Assembly: GCF_014844055.1 (NCBI RefSeq)
Contig: NZ_CP062167.1
Span: 310,001 to 374,000 of the forward strand
Direction: 5' to 3'
Origin: Aureimonas sp. OT7
GTDB taxonomy: Bacteria > Pseudomonadota > Alphaproteobacteria > Rhizobiales > Rhizobiaceae
DNA: 64,000 nt
The translations under genes were made by a program, and so were the position numbers. The notes under the pieces are model-generated. The model saw only the letters and a program-made list of their open reading frames with translations. It searched no databases and was not told the origin of the DNA. The stretch's first letter is position 1, and the number at the start of each line of letters is the position of its first letter. This document shows positions 62,643-64,000 of this stretch, piece by piece.

Positions 62643-64000
62643 GAAAGGTCGGTCAGCCGCGACAATGTCCTGGCGTAGCGCGCCGCGAGGGCCGCGCGCG
62701 CCACATGCCGCCCGGCCTGCACGCTGTGGCGCCCGGCCGACCATACATCCGTTACGGCGCTCCGGTCGGCGGTGAAGACGAACGCGTCGATCAACCCGTC
62801 CCCCTTGCGGGAGCCCGACAGGACGTTGGCATCCAGCGCGACGAGGTCCGCCCACTTGCCGGGGGCGATGGCTCCGCTGTCTCGCCCGAGCGCCTGCGCG
62901 CCGCCGGCCAAGGCGATATCGTAAAGGCGTCGGCCGACGGAGCCGCCGGGCTCCGCGAGCACGGCACGGCCCCGATGCTTCAGCCTCTGGGAATATTCGA
63001 GCTGTCGCAATTCCTCTCCCGTCGAGATGCGGATGTTGGAATCGGAGCCTATGCCGAAATGGCCACCGGCCGAAAGATAATCGACGCCGTTGAAGATGCC
63101 GTCACCCAGATTGGCTTCGGTTACCGGGCACAAGCCGGCCACCGCGCCGCTGCGCGCCAGCCGCTCCGTTTCGTCCGGCGTCATGTGGGTCGCGTGGATC
63201 AGGCACCAACGCGCATCCACGACGTGGTTGTCGAACAACCACTCCACCGGACGCCGGCCCGTGGCGGCCACCACCTCTTCTATCTCGAGTTCCTGCTCGG
63301 CGATGTGCATGTGAAGCGGACCGGATCCCCGCAGGGCCACGGCCTCGCCGAGGCTTTCCGCCGATACCGCCCGCAGCGAATGGGGCGCGATGCCCAGCGC
63401 CGCATCGCCCGGCAAGCGGGCGAGCGCCGTTTCGGCAGCGCAGACGAGCCGCAGGAAGGAGTCCGTATCGTTGAAAAAGCGCCGCTGGCCACCGGCCAAG
63501 GGGCGGCCATCCAGGCCGCCCTGCTGGTACAGCACGGGCAGCAGCGTCAGGCCGATGCCGGTATCGGCCGCCGCGGCGATGATCCGCTCCGAAAGCTCGG
63601 CCCGATTGTCGTAAGGTACGCCACCCGGCGCACGATGCAGATAATGGAACTCGGCGACGGCAGAAAAACCCGCTTCCTGCATCTCCATGAAGGCGAACGC
63701 CGCGATGGCTTCGATCTCGTCGGGCGTCAGCACGTCGAGAAAGCGGTACATCAATTCGCGCCAGGTCCAGAAGCTGTCGCGTCCGGCCGGCCCCCGCCAT
63801 TCGGTCAGGCCTGCCATGGCACGCTGGAACGTGTGGCTGTGCAGATTGGACAGGGCCGGCAGCAGCACGGGGACGGACAGGTCGGACGGCTGATCCTTAG
63901 CCGGCTCGACGGCTTCGATCCGGCCGTCGCCGCCGATCGTGACGACTATGTCGTTGCGCCATCCGTCCGGTGTCAGGGCCGTTGCGGCTTCGATACGCAT
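62639..64000 (-). CDS. hutF: Formimidoylglutamate deiminase HutF
   Basis: A 453-residue zinc amidohydrolase of the histidine pathway that converts N-formimidoyl-L-glutamate to N-formyl-L-glutamate. Metal ligands His54 and His56 lie in NLHSHTFQRAMAG, with later histidines in HMHIAEQ and IHATHMT and the aspartate in GIGSDSNI. The five-step histidine route with HutF and HutG is common in this class of bacteria. The ATG occupies the last three bases of the window; it fits the family's N-terminus, but an earlier start or upstream hut genes cannot be seen. Confidence 0.93.
   Translation of the reverse strand: MRIEAATALTPDGWRNDIVVTIGGDGRIEAVEPAKDQPSDLSVPVLLPALSNLHSHTFQRAMAGLTEWRGPAGRDSFWTWRELMYRFLDVLTPDEIEAIAAFAFMEMQEAGFSAVAEFHYLHRAPGGVPYDNRAELSERIIAAAADTGIGLTLLPVLYQQGGLDGRPLAGGQRRFFNDTDSFLRLVCAAETALARLPGDAALGIAPHSLRAVSAESLGEAVALRGSGPLHMHIAEQELEIEEVVAATGRRPVEWLFDNHVVDARWCLIHATHMTPDETERLARSGAVAGLCPVTEANLGDGIFNGVDYLSAGGHFGIGSDSNIRISTGEELRQLEYSQRLKHRGRAVLAEPGGSVGRRLYDIALAGGAQALGRDSGAIAPGKWADLVALDANVLSGSRKGDGLIDAFVFTADRSAVTDVWSAGRHSVQAGRHVARAALAARYARTLSRLTDLS

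Overview
The window is GC-rich, densely packed bacterial chromosome. Its gene content points to an alphaproteobacterium of the Hyphomicrobiales (rhizobia and relatives): a DctB/DctD-controlled dctA with a sigma-54 promoter, the Ehu-type ectoine ABC system with eutABCDE, an OpgC-type glucan modification gene, an Irr-like iron box and a fused carnitine dehydrogenase-thioesterase. The genus cannot be told from this sequence. I see no tRNA, rRNA, CRISPR, insertion sequence or prophage. Most genes sit in tight operons with 1- or 4-base overlaps.

Region by region. 1-7.2 kb: the 3' part of a Tat-exported PhoX phosphatase, facing an RND efflux operon (two lipoprotein adaptors and a pump) in which the second adaptor carries a one-base frameshift. 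7.3-10.2 kb: an amaA-amaB pair for pipecolate/lysine breakdown. 10.4-19.4 kb: a secreted SGNH-like protein, an aspartate:alanine exchanger (aspT) with aspartate 4-decarboxylase (aspD), then dctA and the divergent dctB-dctD with clear regulatory sites. 19.45-24.45 kb: an AT-rich island, a 65-residue unknown protein and a ytfQ-ytfR-ytfT-yjfF sugar ABC operon. 24.4-25.7 kb: a Bcr/CflA exporter. 25.9-31.9 kb: a six-gene unit of aminotransferase, ureohydrolase and polyamine-type ABC transporter whose substrate I cannot name. 32-38.6 kb: a small membrane protein, glutamine-dependent NAD synthetase, PQQ glucose dehydrogenase and a passenger-less autotransporter barrel. 38.9-42.4 kb: periplasmic glucan genes opgG and opgC, and dps.

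42.8-56.4 kb is a complete ectoine/hydroxyectoine uptake and breakdown locus. The minus strand carries enuR, ehuABCD, eutABC, doeA and doeB; the plus strand carries doeX, a GNAT acetyltransferase, doeC and doeD. 56.5-64 kb holds a single-domain response regulator, a VOC protein, a carnitine-to-glycine-betaine module (caiX-like binding protein, cdhR, cdhB, fused cdhA-cdhC) and the start of a histidine utilisation operon (hutF-hutC).

From about 38.9 kb onward, many genes deal with compatible solutes (ectoine, carnitine, choline/betaine) and osmoregulated glucans. The most noteworthy signals are a repeated operator-like motif shared by the enuR and ehuA promoters, paired phased palindromes in front of doeC next to an extra GNAT gene, the aminotransferase-ureohydrolase-ABC unit, and a DctD site abutting the dctB start codon.
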